From positions 1 through 37,012 of the IMG/VR virus record IMGVR_UViG_3300050821_009085: DNA of 37,012 nucleotides. The stretch is one strand, 5' to 3'. The notes below the pieces were generated by a model that did not search any database, was not told the origin of the DNA, and saw only the letters and a program-made list of their open reading frames with translations. This DNA is from a virus. Below, in pieces: positions 5,588 through 13,225 of the stretch; the stretch's first letter is position 1; each line of letters opens with the position of its first letter. Both the position numbers and the translations under genes were made by a program.

Positions 5588-7277
5588 TTACCAACAACAA
5601 GCAGTTAATGAGTGCTGGAAATTCTTAAAAAAAGACAATGAGCCAGTCCTCCTCATGGCCTCTGTAGGGTCTGGAAAGAGCCTTATGATCGCATCAATAC
5701 TATTAGATATTCAACATGCGCATAAACGCGCTCTATGCCTTGTAAATAACTCTGAACTCGTACAAAATAATTGCGTTACATTTAATATACAAGGTGGAGA
5801 TTCCTCTATTTATTGTGCAGCGCTTGATTCTAAAGATACATCAGGCTCTGTTATATTCGGTACACCCCAATCAATATTAAATGGCATTAATAAAAATGAG
5901 ACAATATCCCAGATTAAATTTAATCTTATTGTAGTAGATGAAGCCCATGCTATTAATTTTAATAATATTAACTCTTGCTTTATGCGTATATTACGTCATT
6001 ACAAACAAGAATATAAAGACATGAGAATCTTAGGAGCCACGGGAACCAATTACAGATTTAAAGGAACGGCTATCGTAGGGAACGATTGTTTATTCCGAAC
6101 CCAAGTGGGAAATATTACAACCCTTGACTTAATCAAAAATAAATATCTCATAGCCCCTCATTTTTCTGTTGATGAAAAACTAATCATAGATTTTTCAAAA
6201 GTTAGAATTAAACAAAATGGTCTATTTGACCAAAAAGATTTAGCGTTCGTTATTAATAAAAGTACCCGTATTACAGAACTTATCTGTAAACAAATTGTCC
6301 ATATCATGGAATCTCAAAAAAAATTTGGTATCTTCATCTTTGCCACTACTAGGCGTCACGCTGAAGAGATTTTAAGTCACCTCCCTGAGACGCAAAGCGC
6401 TTTGATTCTTGGCGATACGCCTCAAGAGGAACGAACAAGGATTTTAGATGCAGCTCGTCAAGGTAAAATAAAGTATTTGGTTAATATCGCTATTATTAGC
6501 GTCGGGGTTGATATCCCTGCTTATGACACGCTTGCCTATTTAAGACCCACAGAAAGCCTTGTTTTGCTTGTTCAAACTATGGGGAGGGTCTTACGGCTTT
6601 CGCCAGATACCAATAAAACAGAAGCTCTTATCTTAGACTTTGCCGGCAATATAGAGCGTCATCGCGACTGGGACGACCCTATATTACAAGATGCAGTACA
6701 AAGCACTATTGATAAAGACAAGCCTTATGTAATCTTATGCCCTCAATGTAATGTAATGAATACAGAACATGCTAGGCGTTGCATAGGTAGTGTTAATGAC
6801 AAACGATGTGATTATTATTTTGAGTTTAAAGAGTGCCACAATCAAGACTGTAAAGTTAATAACGATATTACAGCGCGTCATTGTCGGGCTTGCGAAATAG
6901 AATTAATTGATCCTAATGCCAAACTAAATCTGGATACAGTTAAGAAATCTTACCATGAAGTTCGCGTATTAGGCGCCAAATATGCATTATCCGGAACTAA
7001 TAATAAATTTAGAGTAAGCTGTATATATTCTTGCATAGACAATAACGGAAGAAAACGGGATATCTTCGAGCATTATACGCCTTCTAGCGAAAAGGCTAAG
7101 AATGTATTCTACGGACAATTTGTAAGGCGTCATTGTAATAAATCATCTCAATGGTACCCGTACCTTATGAAACGACATAAGGTTGAAGAAATGCTACAGG
7201 AAATTAATACACCATCTAGATTATTAATAACACCAAATGAGAATGGCATTTTAATTAAGAAGAAATTTTTCGATTAA
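5571..7277 (+). CDS. SF2 DEAH-box helicase with C-terminal zinc ribbons (568 aa)
   Basis: Motifs in order: Walker A SVGSGKSL (31-38), DEAH in VVDEAHA (about 122-128), GATGT (motif III), SVGVDIPAYD (motif V, about 312) and QTMGRVLR (motif VI, about 335). After the helicase core come several cysteine pairs (CPQC, RCIG, CHNQDC, HCRAC; about 390-445) that look like two zinc ribbons, then a C-terminal domain. It may unwind or remodel forks or D-loops, like UvsW-type phage helicases. It is the last gene of the operon, overlaps the HNH-AP2 gene by 17 bases, and ends two bases before a strong terminator. Confidence 0.88.
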   Translation: MKILRNYQQQAVNECWKFLKKDNEPVLLMASVGSGKSLMIASILLDIQHAHKRALCLVNNSELVQNNCVTFNIQGGDSSIYCAALDSKDTSGSVIFGTPQSILNGINKNETISQIKFNLIVVDEAHAINFNNINSCFMRILRHYKQEYKDMRILGATGTNYRFKGTAIVGNDCLFRTQVGNITTLDLIKNKYLIAPHFSVDEKLIIDFSKVRIKQNGLFDQKDLAFVINKSTRITELICKQIVHIMESQKKFGIFIFATTRRHAEEILSHLPETQSALILGDTPQEERTRILDAARQGKIKYLVNIAIISVGVDIPAYDTLAYLRPTESLVLLVQTMGRVLRLSPDTNKTEALILDFAGNIERHRDWDDPILQDAVQSTIDKDKPYVILCPQCNVMNTEHARRCIGSVNDKRCDYYFEFKECHNQDCKVNNDITARHCRACEIELIDPNAKLNLDTVKKSYHEVRVLGAKYALSGTNNKFRVSCIYSCIDNNGRKRDIFEHYTPSSEKAKNVFYGQFVRRHCNKSSQWYPYLMKRHKVEEMLQEINTPSRLLITPNENGILIKKKFFD

Positions 7278-7278
7278 A

Positions 7279-7300
7279 AAAGGCCAAAAATCTGGCCTTT
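7279..7300. terminator. Bidirectional terminator between convergent genes
   Basis: AAAGGCCA and TGGCCTTT form a perfect 8-bp stem around a 6-base loop, with A/T runs on each side. It lies between the helicase stop (7277, plus) and the collagen-like gene stop (7305, minus), so it can end both transcripts. Confidence 0.85.
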
Positions 7301-7304
7301 AGGA

Positions 7305-7958
7305 TTAGTCCGCTTGAAGTAGAATAATCTTCAAGTAAGCACTATTAGTCTGAGCATTAGTACCTAGTGTTGGTGCAGTCAGAGTAACAGTGGCCGTAGA
7401 TGTGTTAGCCAGTGTTAAAACATCTCCAACGTTCAAATGTACGAACACATCTGCTACTATTTCGTTAGCTTGTTGATCAGGACTCAAAGTCATGTTCGCA
7501 AAAGTAGATCCAGGAACAATCACACCATTTTGAAATAAACTTAATGTCCATACAGGAAGAGGCGTGGCTATTGGATTTAATGATCCACACATTCCTGTAA
7601 ATACATCATACCAACCGGCACGCTTTATAGTTATTTGTCCATTAATAGCTGCCATTGAAACGTCGATATTTGCAGTTGCAAAGATTGTTTTTTCCAATAA
7701 GACAACTTGACCAGCCAAATTAGGACCAGTAGATGCGGTTAAACTTTGATTTTGTGTGGAATAAATTTCTGCAAATTCAGGTGCAGGAATTTTATCTCCG
7801 CCACCACAAGCAACACAAGAACCAGGAATCCCTTGTGGTCCTTGAATACCTTGTGGACCTTGCAACCCGTCTTGTCCACGTGGACCTTGGACACCTTGTT
7901 CGCCTTGTATACCTTGCATAGATTGACAGCAACCGCATTTATCTTGATGATCACTCAT
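7305..7958 (-). CDS. Collagen-like protein with Cys-rich N terminus (217 aa)
   Basis: Residues 16-45 are ten Gly-x-y triplets (GIQGEQGVQGPRGQDGLQGP and onward). Before them is CGCC (8-11) and after them C48 and C51, which could staple a trimer. Residues 60-217 are beta-rich and look like the C1q/BclA-type trimeric head seen on many collagen-like fibres. Such proteins occur as phage fibres and as bacterial surface proteins. It has no signal peptide, so a virion fibre is the simpler guess, but it lies away from the late operon beside two secreted proteins. GGAG precedes the ATG. Confidence 0.8.
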   Translation of the reverse strand: MSDHQDKCGCCQSMQGIQGEQGVQGPRGQDGLQGPQGIQGPQGIPGSCVACGGGDKIPAPEFAEIYSTQNQSLTASTGPNLAGQVVLLEKTIFATANIDVSMAAINGQITIKRAGWYDVFTGMCGSLNPIATPLPVWTLSLFQNGVIVPGSTFANMTLSPDQQANEIVADVFVHLNVGDVLTLANTSTATVTLTAPTLGTNAQTNSAYLKIILLQAD

Positions 7959-8063
7959 GATAATCTCCGTTGATTAATGTTGTTTAAAACATAAGTCACC
8001 GAGGCCCATGGGATTAAGAGAGATAATTCGAATAAAAAGATGGGGATGGTTATTAATATTAGC

Positions 8064-8092
8064 ATAACATTACAAAATAAATAATATATACT
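8064..8092 (+). promoter_or_regulatory. Probable promoter for the secreted-protein pair
   Basis: ATAACA (8064-8069) and TATACT (8087-8092) are 17 bp apart, in AT-rich DNA 33 bp ahead of the gene at 8125. The -10 box is good and the -35 box is four of six. It lacks the GTACAAG operator, so the cargo genes may be expressed independently of the early promoters. Confidence 0.5.
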
Positions 8093-8124
8093 ACGTCGTT
8101 TTATTTCAGAAGGAGTTTTATGTA

Positions 8125-8499
8125 ATGCAGTACAGTTTTAAGCTATTAGGAATTTCCGTATTACTACTTTCAACAGCAACTCATGCCGGAACATTCAAAA
8201 CCACTTGCCACAGTAGAGCTAATTGCGCAGGCGTCAATGAATCCATCACTTGGAATGGTCAAGAAGAACATTGGTGGCGCGTATTTTCGATACACCGTTC
8301 TAAGAAGTTAGGCGATCATTCCGAAAATACATTCATGAAATATGGACACCGTTGTGCAATTGTCCATTGGACTGAAGCCCAAGATGAGCATAATCCTTGG
8401 GTAGTTGAAGGGTATCACTTCTACATGGATTTGAATGGCTACGAAGTCTATGATTGCTACACCTATGCAACTGGCTGTAACTTAACTGAAGGGTGGTAA
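8125..8499 (+). CDS. Secreted protein of unknown function (124 aa)
   Basis: AAGGAG precedes the ATG at 8125. The N terminus is a classical Sec signal peptide (FKLLGISVLLLSTATHAG, cleavage likely after THA). The mature part, of about 102 residues, has Cys, Trp and His in regular places (CHSRANC, EEHWWRV, HRCAIVHW, YDCYTYATGC), suggesting a disulfide-bonded periplasmic or extracellular domain. I do not recognise the family. The next gene starts five bases after the stop and also has a signal peptide, so the two probably work together outside the cytoplasm. Confidence 0.8.
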   Translation: MQYSFKLLGISVLLLSTATHAGTFKTTCHSRANCAGVNESITWNGQEEHWWRVFSIHRSKKLGDHSENTFMKYGHRCAIVHWTEAQDEHNPWVVEGYHFYMDLNGYEVYDCYTYATGCNLTEGW

Positions 8500-8503
8500 T
8501 AAT

Positions 8504-9355
8504 ATGTATGAATTACTTAAAACTATATGTCTTTCAATAATATTAATTTCTCTATTTTGTAACCAAGCAAAAAGCTCCGAATCCCAACAAATGGACATCC
8601 CACAAACTCCAGAGAACCAAGCATACTTTGCAGCCGTCGATAAAGACCCGTCTAAGCCTCACAAAATGCCCAAAGCATTAGCAAAGATGATCTTCGGTAC
8701 AAGTCATGTTCCTGAGCCGCATTCAGGTGTACATATCAGGCCTATGTCTAAAATGAATATCTCTAAACAAGGTTTACAGGCATTCCAAGCAAGACAAAGT
8801 GCTATTAAGAAAACTGGTTATGTTAAAGAATATAATACTTATGCTTTAACACTACAGAATATCCAGCATGCAGCTGATGAGGACTATAAGGAATCAGCAA
8901 CCGATACGACGCTTCATAATACGCATTTAGTCCGAACATTTAATGAATTGGAGCTTGCATATAAAGGACAGGACATACCATTAAGCCTTGTAAAGTCTTC
9001 AATTGGCTATTCACCTGCAGGGATGTTTATGGACAATGACAAATACAAAGGATGGTCTGCGTGGGGATTATTCTTTGTATCCCAAAATGATTTAACCTGT
9101 ACTTATGATGAATCTAATGTAGAGATTTCTGGTGGCTCGGCTAATGTTGCCAAAGAAATCGTAAGCCATAATATTAATGGCAAAATAACTACGATTGTCA
9201 CGTCGGGCAATAATGCTTCTGGCTTTATCGTTGATGCACAATGGTTTGATAAACGTTTTAGAAACCAATTGCGCTGCCGGATTGAGACTTATGATAAATC
9301 ATTGGTGGATAGTGTAATTGCTATGGCTAAGGATATAGATAAAAAAAATGTGTGA
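8504..9355 (+). CDS. Secreted protein of unknown function (283 aa)
   Basis: The ATG at 8504 follows GGTGG. A hydrophobic N terminus (LLKTICLSIILISLFCNQAK) looks like a Sec signal; the Cys near its end could make it a lipoprotein, but the lipobox is poor. The remainder is soluble, mixed helix and strand, with two late cysteines (LTCTYD, QLRCRIE) that could pair. I recognise no enzyme motif. It forms an operon with the 124-aa secreted gene. Likely lysogeny-type or cargo genes acting on the host envelope or surroundings; this is inference. Confidence 0.75.
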   Translation: MYELLKTICLSIILISLFCNQAKSSESQQMDIPQTPENQAYFAAVDKDPSKPHKMPKALAKMIFGTSHVPEPHSGVHIRPMSKMNISKQGLQAFQARQSAIKKTGYVKEYNTYALTLQNIQHAADEDYKESATDTTLHNTHLVRTFNELELAYKGQDIPLSLVKSSIGYSPAGMFMDNDKYKGWSAWGLFFVSQNDLTCTYDESNVEISGGSANVAKEIVSHNINGKITTIVTSGNNASGFIVDAQWFDKRFRNQLRCRIETYDKSLVDSVIAMAKDIDKKNV

Positions 9356-9360
9356 ACTAA

Positions 9361-9615
9361 ATGATTGATTTAATAATCATCGCATGTCCGCCATATTCTT
9401 TATACAAAAAAGCGCCAGAGGATCAATCACATTCAGAATTAGTTGATTGCCCAATATGTAAATTGAAAATGTGGTTATCAGAAAAAAAGAAAGAATTGAT
9501 TCTTATGCATACTACCATAGGAGATGAAATTCAGTTAATTTGTTACAAGTGCTTTAAAAAAGAAGCTAGTGAGTGTCCAGAGTTTTTTGAAGATTCAGAG
9601 ATTATTAAGATATGA
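9361..9615 (+). CDS. Small Cys-rich protein (84 aa)
   Basis: CPIC (about 30-33) and CYKC (about 61-64) form a two-knuckle zinc-ribbon pattern. The ribosome site is weak. It starts five bases after the secreted gene and overlaps the next gene by four bases (ATGA). It lacks the FTKEE start of the following family. Function unknown. Confidence 0.65.
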   Translation: MIDLIIIACPPYSLYKKAPEDQSHSELVDCPICKLKMWLSEKKKELILMHTTIGDEIQLICYKCFKKEASECPEFFEDSEIIKI

Positions 9616-9797
9616 ATGACTTCACCAAGGAAGAATGTATATGCAAGGATATTAAAATCCCTAGATGGGACATCTATATTTGTAGTTATTGTGGAAGACA
9701 ATTGGCTTTTTTGACCACCCCAGAACTTCCTTACCATTTGATTCCATTTTGGAAAAAATTATTCATTAAGATTAAAGGATTTATTAGAAATGAATGA
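9612..9797 (+). CDS. Small FTKEE-type zinc-ribbon protein 1 (61 aa)
   Basis: The protein begins MNDFTKEE, as do the next three, then diverges: CIC and CSYC supply a zinc ribbon, and the C terminus is hydrophobic and basic (LIPFWKKLFIKIKGFI), perhaps membrane-associated. The first 20 bases match those of the gene at 9790 except for one base, which indicates tandem duplication or recombination at the 5' end. It overlaps both neighbours. Confidence 0.65.
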   Translation: MNDFTKEECICKDIKIPRWDIYICSYCGRQLAFLTTPELPYHLIPFWKKLFIKIKGFIRNE

Positions 9798-10002
9798 CTT
9801 CACGAAGGAAGAACTAGAAAATATTTTAACATGCGTTAATGCGGTAAGTTATAACAATAAACAATCGGCTGAAACGCTTAAATCTTCAAAAGAAAAACTT
9901 AAATCCATGATTGATAACTATTGCGAGCATTTAGAATCCAAAGAAAATCATAATCCTTCCGTAATGGAATGTAAAAAATGCGGGGATTTTTTTGTTGAGT
10001 GA
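9790..10002 (+). CDS. Small FTKEEL-type zinc-binding protein 2 (70 aa)
   Basis: The layout is MNDFTKEEL, a helix, MIDNYCEH, then ECKKCGDFF. The Cys and His of DNYCEH with the C-x2-C pair form a probable zinc site. It overlaps the upstream gene by eight bases and the next by eight. Proteins of this shape recur in many phage genomes, without known function. Confidence 0.7.
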   Translation: MNDFTKEELENILTCVNAVSYNNKQSAETLKSSKEKLKSMIDNYCEHLESKENHNPSVMECKKCGDFFVE

Positions 10003-10195
10003 CTTTACGAAAGAAGAATTACAATATTTTCTAATGACTATGGAGCCTTTTCATTTTCTCTGGAGACATGACCCGATGAAACTTGAAAATAAACTCCGGT
10101 CTATGATAGATAATTATTGCGATCATGAATCTGGTTACATTGATTATGATCATCAGGCTATTAAATGCAAAAAGTGTCATAGGTTAATAGAATGA
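9995..10195 (+). CDS. Small FTKEEL-type zinc-binding protein 3 (66 aa), TTG start
   Basis: Alignment with its neighbours places the start at the TTG at 9995, giving MSDFTKEEL; another TTG lies one codon earlier and there is no ATG. Then come MIDNYCDHE and KCKKCHRLIE. The start lies within the end of the previous gene, so translation is probably coupled. Confidence 0.65.
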   Translation: MSDFTKEELQYFLMTMEPFHFLWRHDPMKLENKLRSMIDNYCDHESGYIDYDHQAIKCKKCHRLIE

Positions 10196-10410
10196 ATTAC
10201 TTCACGAAAAAAGAGTTGCAAATGATTTACGAAAATTATAAAGGAACACAATATTCTGATATATCCGACAAAGCAAAGTTAATAATTGATAATTGTTGTG
10301 AGCATGAATGGCATACTAATCCTTATAATTACGTGCTTTATTGTCAGAAATGCGAAGAAACCACAAAAAGTGACACCCAGGAAAAATTATTAAAAAATAA
10401 AAGTGATTGA
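10192..10410 (+). CDS. Small FTKEL-type zinc-binding protein 4 (72 aa)
   Basis: The protein has MNYFTKKEL, IIDNCCEHEW and YCQKCEE, the same plan as the two genes before it. It begins in an ATGA overlap and has an extra charged tail. It is the fourth and last clear member of the tandem family. Confidence 0.7.
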   Translation: MNYFTKKELQMIYENYKGTQYSDISDKAKLIIDNCCEHEWHTNPYNYVLYCQKCEETTKSDTQEKLLKNKSD

Positions 10411-10413
10411 ATA

Positions 10414-10662
10414 ATGACAGATAATGAAAAATTAGTTGAAGTGTCTCTTTCATTGGAAAATAGAGCGTGTACCAAATGCGGACTAATTCAAATGCATGAT
10501 GAAATATTCGGTTCAGTATTCTGTGATTCAAAAGAGGCGTTTTTTTATGGGTGTCCAGAAAAAGAGGAATGGCTTAAAAGATTCCCAAGCTCTCAATATG
10601 ATGAATCAATAATCCCACTTCAAAAAATGACTCGACCATTCATATATGAACCAAAAGTCTAA
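10414..10662 (+). CDS. Small Cys-rich protein (82 aa)
   Basis: It starts three bases after the previous gene. It has CTKCG (about 19-23), then FCDS and YGCPE, a possible four-Cys zinc site, and no FTKEEL start. It ends the plus-strand accessory operon. The 123 bases that follow (10663-10785) are AT-rich and hold only a weak 6-bp hairpin (10693-10707). Function unknown. Confidence 0.65.
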   Translation: MTDNEKLVEVSLSLENRACTKCGLIQMHDEIFGSVFCDSKEAFFYGCPEKEEWLKRFPSSQYDESIIPLQKMTRPFIYEPKV

Positions 10663-10785
10663 TTACTGTGATAATCAGACATATATATAAAAATACAACT
10701 TTTGTATCTATTGTAATACTAAATGTATACAAACTAGTAAGTTTACAGCTATTTAAAATGTATAAAATTAATACTAACAAAAAGA

Positions 10786-11181
10786 TTAATTATTATACAG
10801 AATATTAGTACAGTTTGAGTTACAATCAGAACTAGAGATTTCCAGATAGTTTAATAAAATATCAATTGCCTCAGAATAGCCCCAGGCAACATGACAATCA
10901 TAGCCGCGTTCTTTTTTTCTTTCCAAAAAATCACTTTGCTCTTTGGAAAGCTTTCCGCTTCCTACTTTTAATTCGAGCCAAAGTCCTGCTTTACCATTTT
11001 TTGGAATGGCTACAAAAATATCAGAAACCCCGCGCTTAACACCCATCCGTTTTAGTTTGCGTCCTTCTTGGATGGAACAACTGCGCTGATTAGCAAAATG
11101 ATGGGTATCTTCAAAAACATCAGGCAAATTGTAAGAAACCCAATTCATGAAATTTATTTGTGCAACATCTTCATTCTTCAT
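10786..11181 (-). CDS. VRR-NUC domain nuclease (131 aa)
   Basis: The pattern GVSDIFVAIP, then GLWLELKVGSGKLSKEQ, is the VRR-NUC signature (G-x-S/P-D, E-x-K, L-S-K-E-Q), a PD-(D/E)XK-type nuclease domain found alone in many phages and in FAN1. The likely catalytic residues are D in GVSD, E and K in ELK, and Q in KEQ. Stand-alone versions are thought to resolve or trim branched DNA. It overlaps the lysozyme gene by 11 bases and is the last gene of the late strand. A role in packaging or host DNA breakdown is possible. Confidence 0.85.
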   Translation of the reverse strand: MKNEDVAQINFMNWVSYNLPDVFEDTHHFANQRSCSIQEGRKLKRMGVKRGVSDIFVAIPKNGKAGLWLELKVGSGKLSKEQSDFLERKKERGYDCHVAWGYSEAIDILLNYLEISSSDCNSNCTNILYNN

Positions 11182-11587
11182 CGCTCCCTCGCATCATAAG
11201 AGCAACATCCTTTGCTCTTTGTCCTACTTGCATGGCCCAATCACTATTTAATGCGGCTCTTGCAGCTTCGGTATAGTTTTTAGATTCAATAGCGGCAATC
11301 ATGTTCTTGAATTCTAACAGTCCTCCAATACCCAAATTAAAGCACATATTAAAAAGAGCATCTTTAACATTGGGTGGCGCATTGATATAGAAACTTTCTG
11401 CAAGTAATTCTTTTTCAGTTATTGCCATGTCATTATCAAGTAAGTAGTTGGCTTCATCCACTGATATGCCATCATCTTGTAAATCTCTACCCCAACCTAT
11501 TGTGAGTTTACCTCTCGTATCAATATAGGCTTTGCTATCGTAACCTTCATAATGTTTTAACCATGACTTTAATTGGTCTTTAGTCAT
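11171..11587 (-). CDS. Endolysin, T4-type lysozyme (GH24)
   Basis: The protein cleaves the peptidoglycan glycan chain at lysis. E14, D23 and T29 have the same spacing as the T4 lysozyme triad (E11, D20, T26), in HYEGYDSKAYIDTRGKLTIG. At 138 aa it is compact beside T4's 164 and has no signal peptide, so it should need a holin. AAGGA precedes the ATG. A strong terminator lies just upstream (11602-11621), so either read-through or a separate promoter must supply its message. Confidence 0.92.
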   Translation of the reverse strand: MTKDQLKSWLKHYEGYDSKAYIDTRGKLTIGWGRDLQDDGISVDEANYLLDNDMAITEKELLAESFYINAPPNVKDALFNMCFNLGIGGLLEFKNMIAAIESKNYTEAARAALNSDWAMQVGQRAKDVALMMRGSDEE

Positions 11588-11601
11588 TGCAAATCCTTTG
11601 C

Positions 11602-11621
11602 AAAAAGGCCCCGAAGGGCCT
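11602..11621 (-). terminator. UUCG-tetraloop terminator
   Basis: On the minus strand the sequence reads AGGCCC-TTCG-GGGCCT followed by TTTT: a 6-bp GC stem closed by the very stable UUCG loop, then a T-run. It follows the stop of the 359-aa tail gene (11627) and precedes the lysozyme ribosome site. Confidence 0.9.
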
Positions 11622-11626
11622 CAGTT

Positions 11627-12706
11627 TTAGGCGGGTGTGACGATCCTATATCGCACATAGAGGATAGCCGTTGAATCGCCGGTCGCAAAATCTTGCGTTG
11701 CATTGGACAAATACACAGCAGTATTAAGAGAGGCTGTAGCGGTTACGCTTAAACTTCCAGCAATACCACCATTTGACAAGAACCCTGATGCAGCGACTCC
11801 GTTTAAGGAAGCAGCCGCTAACGTACCAGAGGCGACTGGGCCTGCTCCATGAACGGTGTTCCCGTATTGAGCTGCTAATACACCACCTGCTGTATATTGC
11901 GTGGTTACGAAGGCGATGTCCCATAGAATATTATCGATTAGGATAAGTTTTCCTGCACCAGGGGCTGCAATCAATTGCACAGGAGTGTCATACAAGGCTT
12001 TGATTTGAGTGGCTGTTAAGGTAACAGTCGCTGTGGCGGCCACATCTAGGGCTAATTGCGCATAATCAACTGCATTATTTGCAATCTTAGAGCCTGTGAT
12101 GGCACCTGCGCCAATCGTAAGGACACCGGTATTAGAGAGGGTTCCATCTCCGCTTAGGGCAACAGGGGCCGCTACACCTCCAGAGCTTCCCACAAGTAAA
12201 TCAGCCGAAGCTAGGGGAATTGAGGTTACGCCTGCGTTAGTAATAGCGACGATGCCTGACATAGCAACGTTAGCTGCAACACCTGAGCCATTACCAACTA
12301 AAATATGCGCAGAGGTTAATGGAATAGAGGTAACACCTGCGTTGGTTATTGAAAGGATCCCAGTTACAGCGACACCTGTTGCAATATTTGAGGCGTTTCC
12401 TACGAATATATTGCCACTAGGTAGCGAATCAGATAATCCACTAGAAGGTGCTAATTCAATAAATGTAAAGTTAACGGGGTCATAAGTAAAAAATCCAATT
12501 TGATTAGGGGAATAATAAATTAAAACGATATCACTTGGGAGCCATTGAAACTCACCATTATTTAATAATTGGATATTAGCATCTTCATTGGTTACATAGC
12601 CTGCGGCTGTAATAGTTGCTAAATTTGCGGTGGTTACAATACCCACGATGTTAGGGGTAAGGTTAAACTCCCTCAAAATCGAGGTTATTGTAGTTGTAGC
12701 GGCCAT
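11627..12706 (-). CDS. Tail fibre-like structural protein with 35-aa repeats (359 aa)
   Basis: The N-terminal third has no repeats. The middle has about three tandem 35-aa units, each starting (F/L)VGN-S/G and carrying A(I/V)TNAGVTSIPL (roughly residues 100-200). The C-terminal part (about 215-359) is beta-rich and ends in YVRYRIVTPA, a common ending of virion surface proteins. Such Gly/Ala/Thr-rich repeat proteins are fibre shafts or surface appendages. GGGAG precedes the ATG. Position at the end of the fibre block supports a virion role; the receptor is unknown. Confidence 0.7.
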   Translation of the reverse strand: MAATTTITSILREFNLTPNIVGIVTTANLATITAAGYVTNEDANIQLLNNGEFQWLPSDIVLIYYSPNQIGFFTYDPVNFTFIELAPSSGLSDSLPSGNIFVGNASNIATGVAVTGILSITNAGVTSIPLTSAHILVGNGSGVAANVAMSGIVAITNAGVTSIPLASADLLVGSSGGVAAPVALSGDGTLSNTGVLTIGAGAITGSKIANNAVDYAQLALDVAATATVTLTATQIKALYDTPVQLIAAPGAGKLILIDNILWDIAFVTTQYTAGGVLAAQYGNTVHGAGPVASGTLAAASLNGVAASGFLSNGGIAGSLSVTATASLNTAVYLSNATQDFATGDSTAILYVRYRIVTPA

Positions 12707-12722
12707 GATATCTCCCTATAAT

Positions 12723-12923
12723 TTATCTTAGTTTATGTTTTAAATTCTTCCTTCTAATTCTATCTATATCATCAACACCGATATAATCACACCCTTCTGC
12801 ATAGATATCAGTGCGAACCCCATGTTTACCTGCATCTTCTGCAGTAGTAAGCAGTTCATCATGATTCTCAAATTCTCTATCATCGAGTATTTCATCAACA
12901 TCAGCACGGATTGTACGTTTCAT
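12723..12923 (-). CDS. Small charged protein (66 aa)
   Basis: AAGGGG precedes the ATG. The protein is acidic in the first half (ADVDEILDDREFENHDELL) and basic at the C terminus (RIRRKNLKHKLR). There is no membrane segment. It lies among other small genes between two fibre genes, ten bases after the His/Lys-rich gene. Function unknown. Confidence 0.7.
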   Translation of the reverse strand: MKRTIRADVDEILDDREFENHDELLTTAEDAGKHGVRTDIYAEGCDYIGVDDIDRIRRKNLKHKLR

Positions 12924-12932
12924 AACAACCCC

Positions 12933-13034
12933 TTATTTTTTATGGTGTTCTTTTTTATGTTCTTTTTTGTGCTCTTTCTTATGTTCTTTTTTCTTATGTT
13001 CTTTTTTATGTTCTTTCATTTCTTCTCGTTTCAT
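12933..13034 (-). CDS. His/Lys/Glu repeat mini-protein (33 aa)
   Basis: The ATG at 13034 shares bases with the stop of the preceding gene (ATGA). The product is almost entirely KEHKK repeats (about six), beginning MKREEMKEHKKEHKK. Such a peptide could bind metal or nucleic acid, or be an inert low-complexity frame. The coupled start and an intact stop favour a real gene. The repetitive DNA invites replication slippage. Confidence 0.5.
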   Translation of the reverse strand: MKREEMKEHKKEHKKKEHKKEHKKEHKKEHHKK

Positions 13035-13225
13035 TTTTTAGATCTCCCTTTATGATTGAGTTTCCCTAACGTTTCGGCCAAACGAGCTCGTTTGCCTTCT
13101 TTACCACCTGCATGTGCAGCCTTTTCTAACTTTTTCTTAGGTATTTTTTTGCCTTCCGGAACACCAAGTTCTTTATGAAGCGCTCCCTTTTTCATTCCCA
13201 TTTTTTGGATCCACTTTTCCGCCAT
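13031..13225 (-). CDS. Small basic phage protein (64 aa)
   Basis: I start at the ATG at 13225 (MAEKWIQKMGMKKGALHKEL), which follows GGAG at good spacing; an upstream in-frame start lacks a site. The signature KKGALHKELGVPEGKKIP is one I recognise from many phage genomes, always as a short basic protein of unknown role. It overlaps the upstream 110-aa gene by 53 bases in another frame. Confidence 0.75.
   Translation of the reverse strand: MAEKWIQKMGMKKGALHKELGVPEGKKIPKKKLEKAAHAGGKEGKRARLAETLGKLNHKGRSKK

Noticed and set aside
12096-12485. A 129-codon plus-strand open frame opposite the 359-aa fibre-like gene
   Set aside because: It mirrors the 105-bp repeats of the real gene, with biased composition and no ribosome site.
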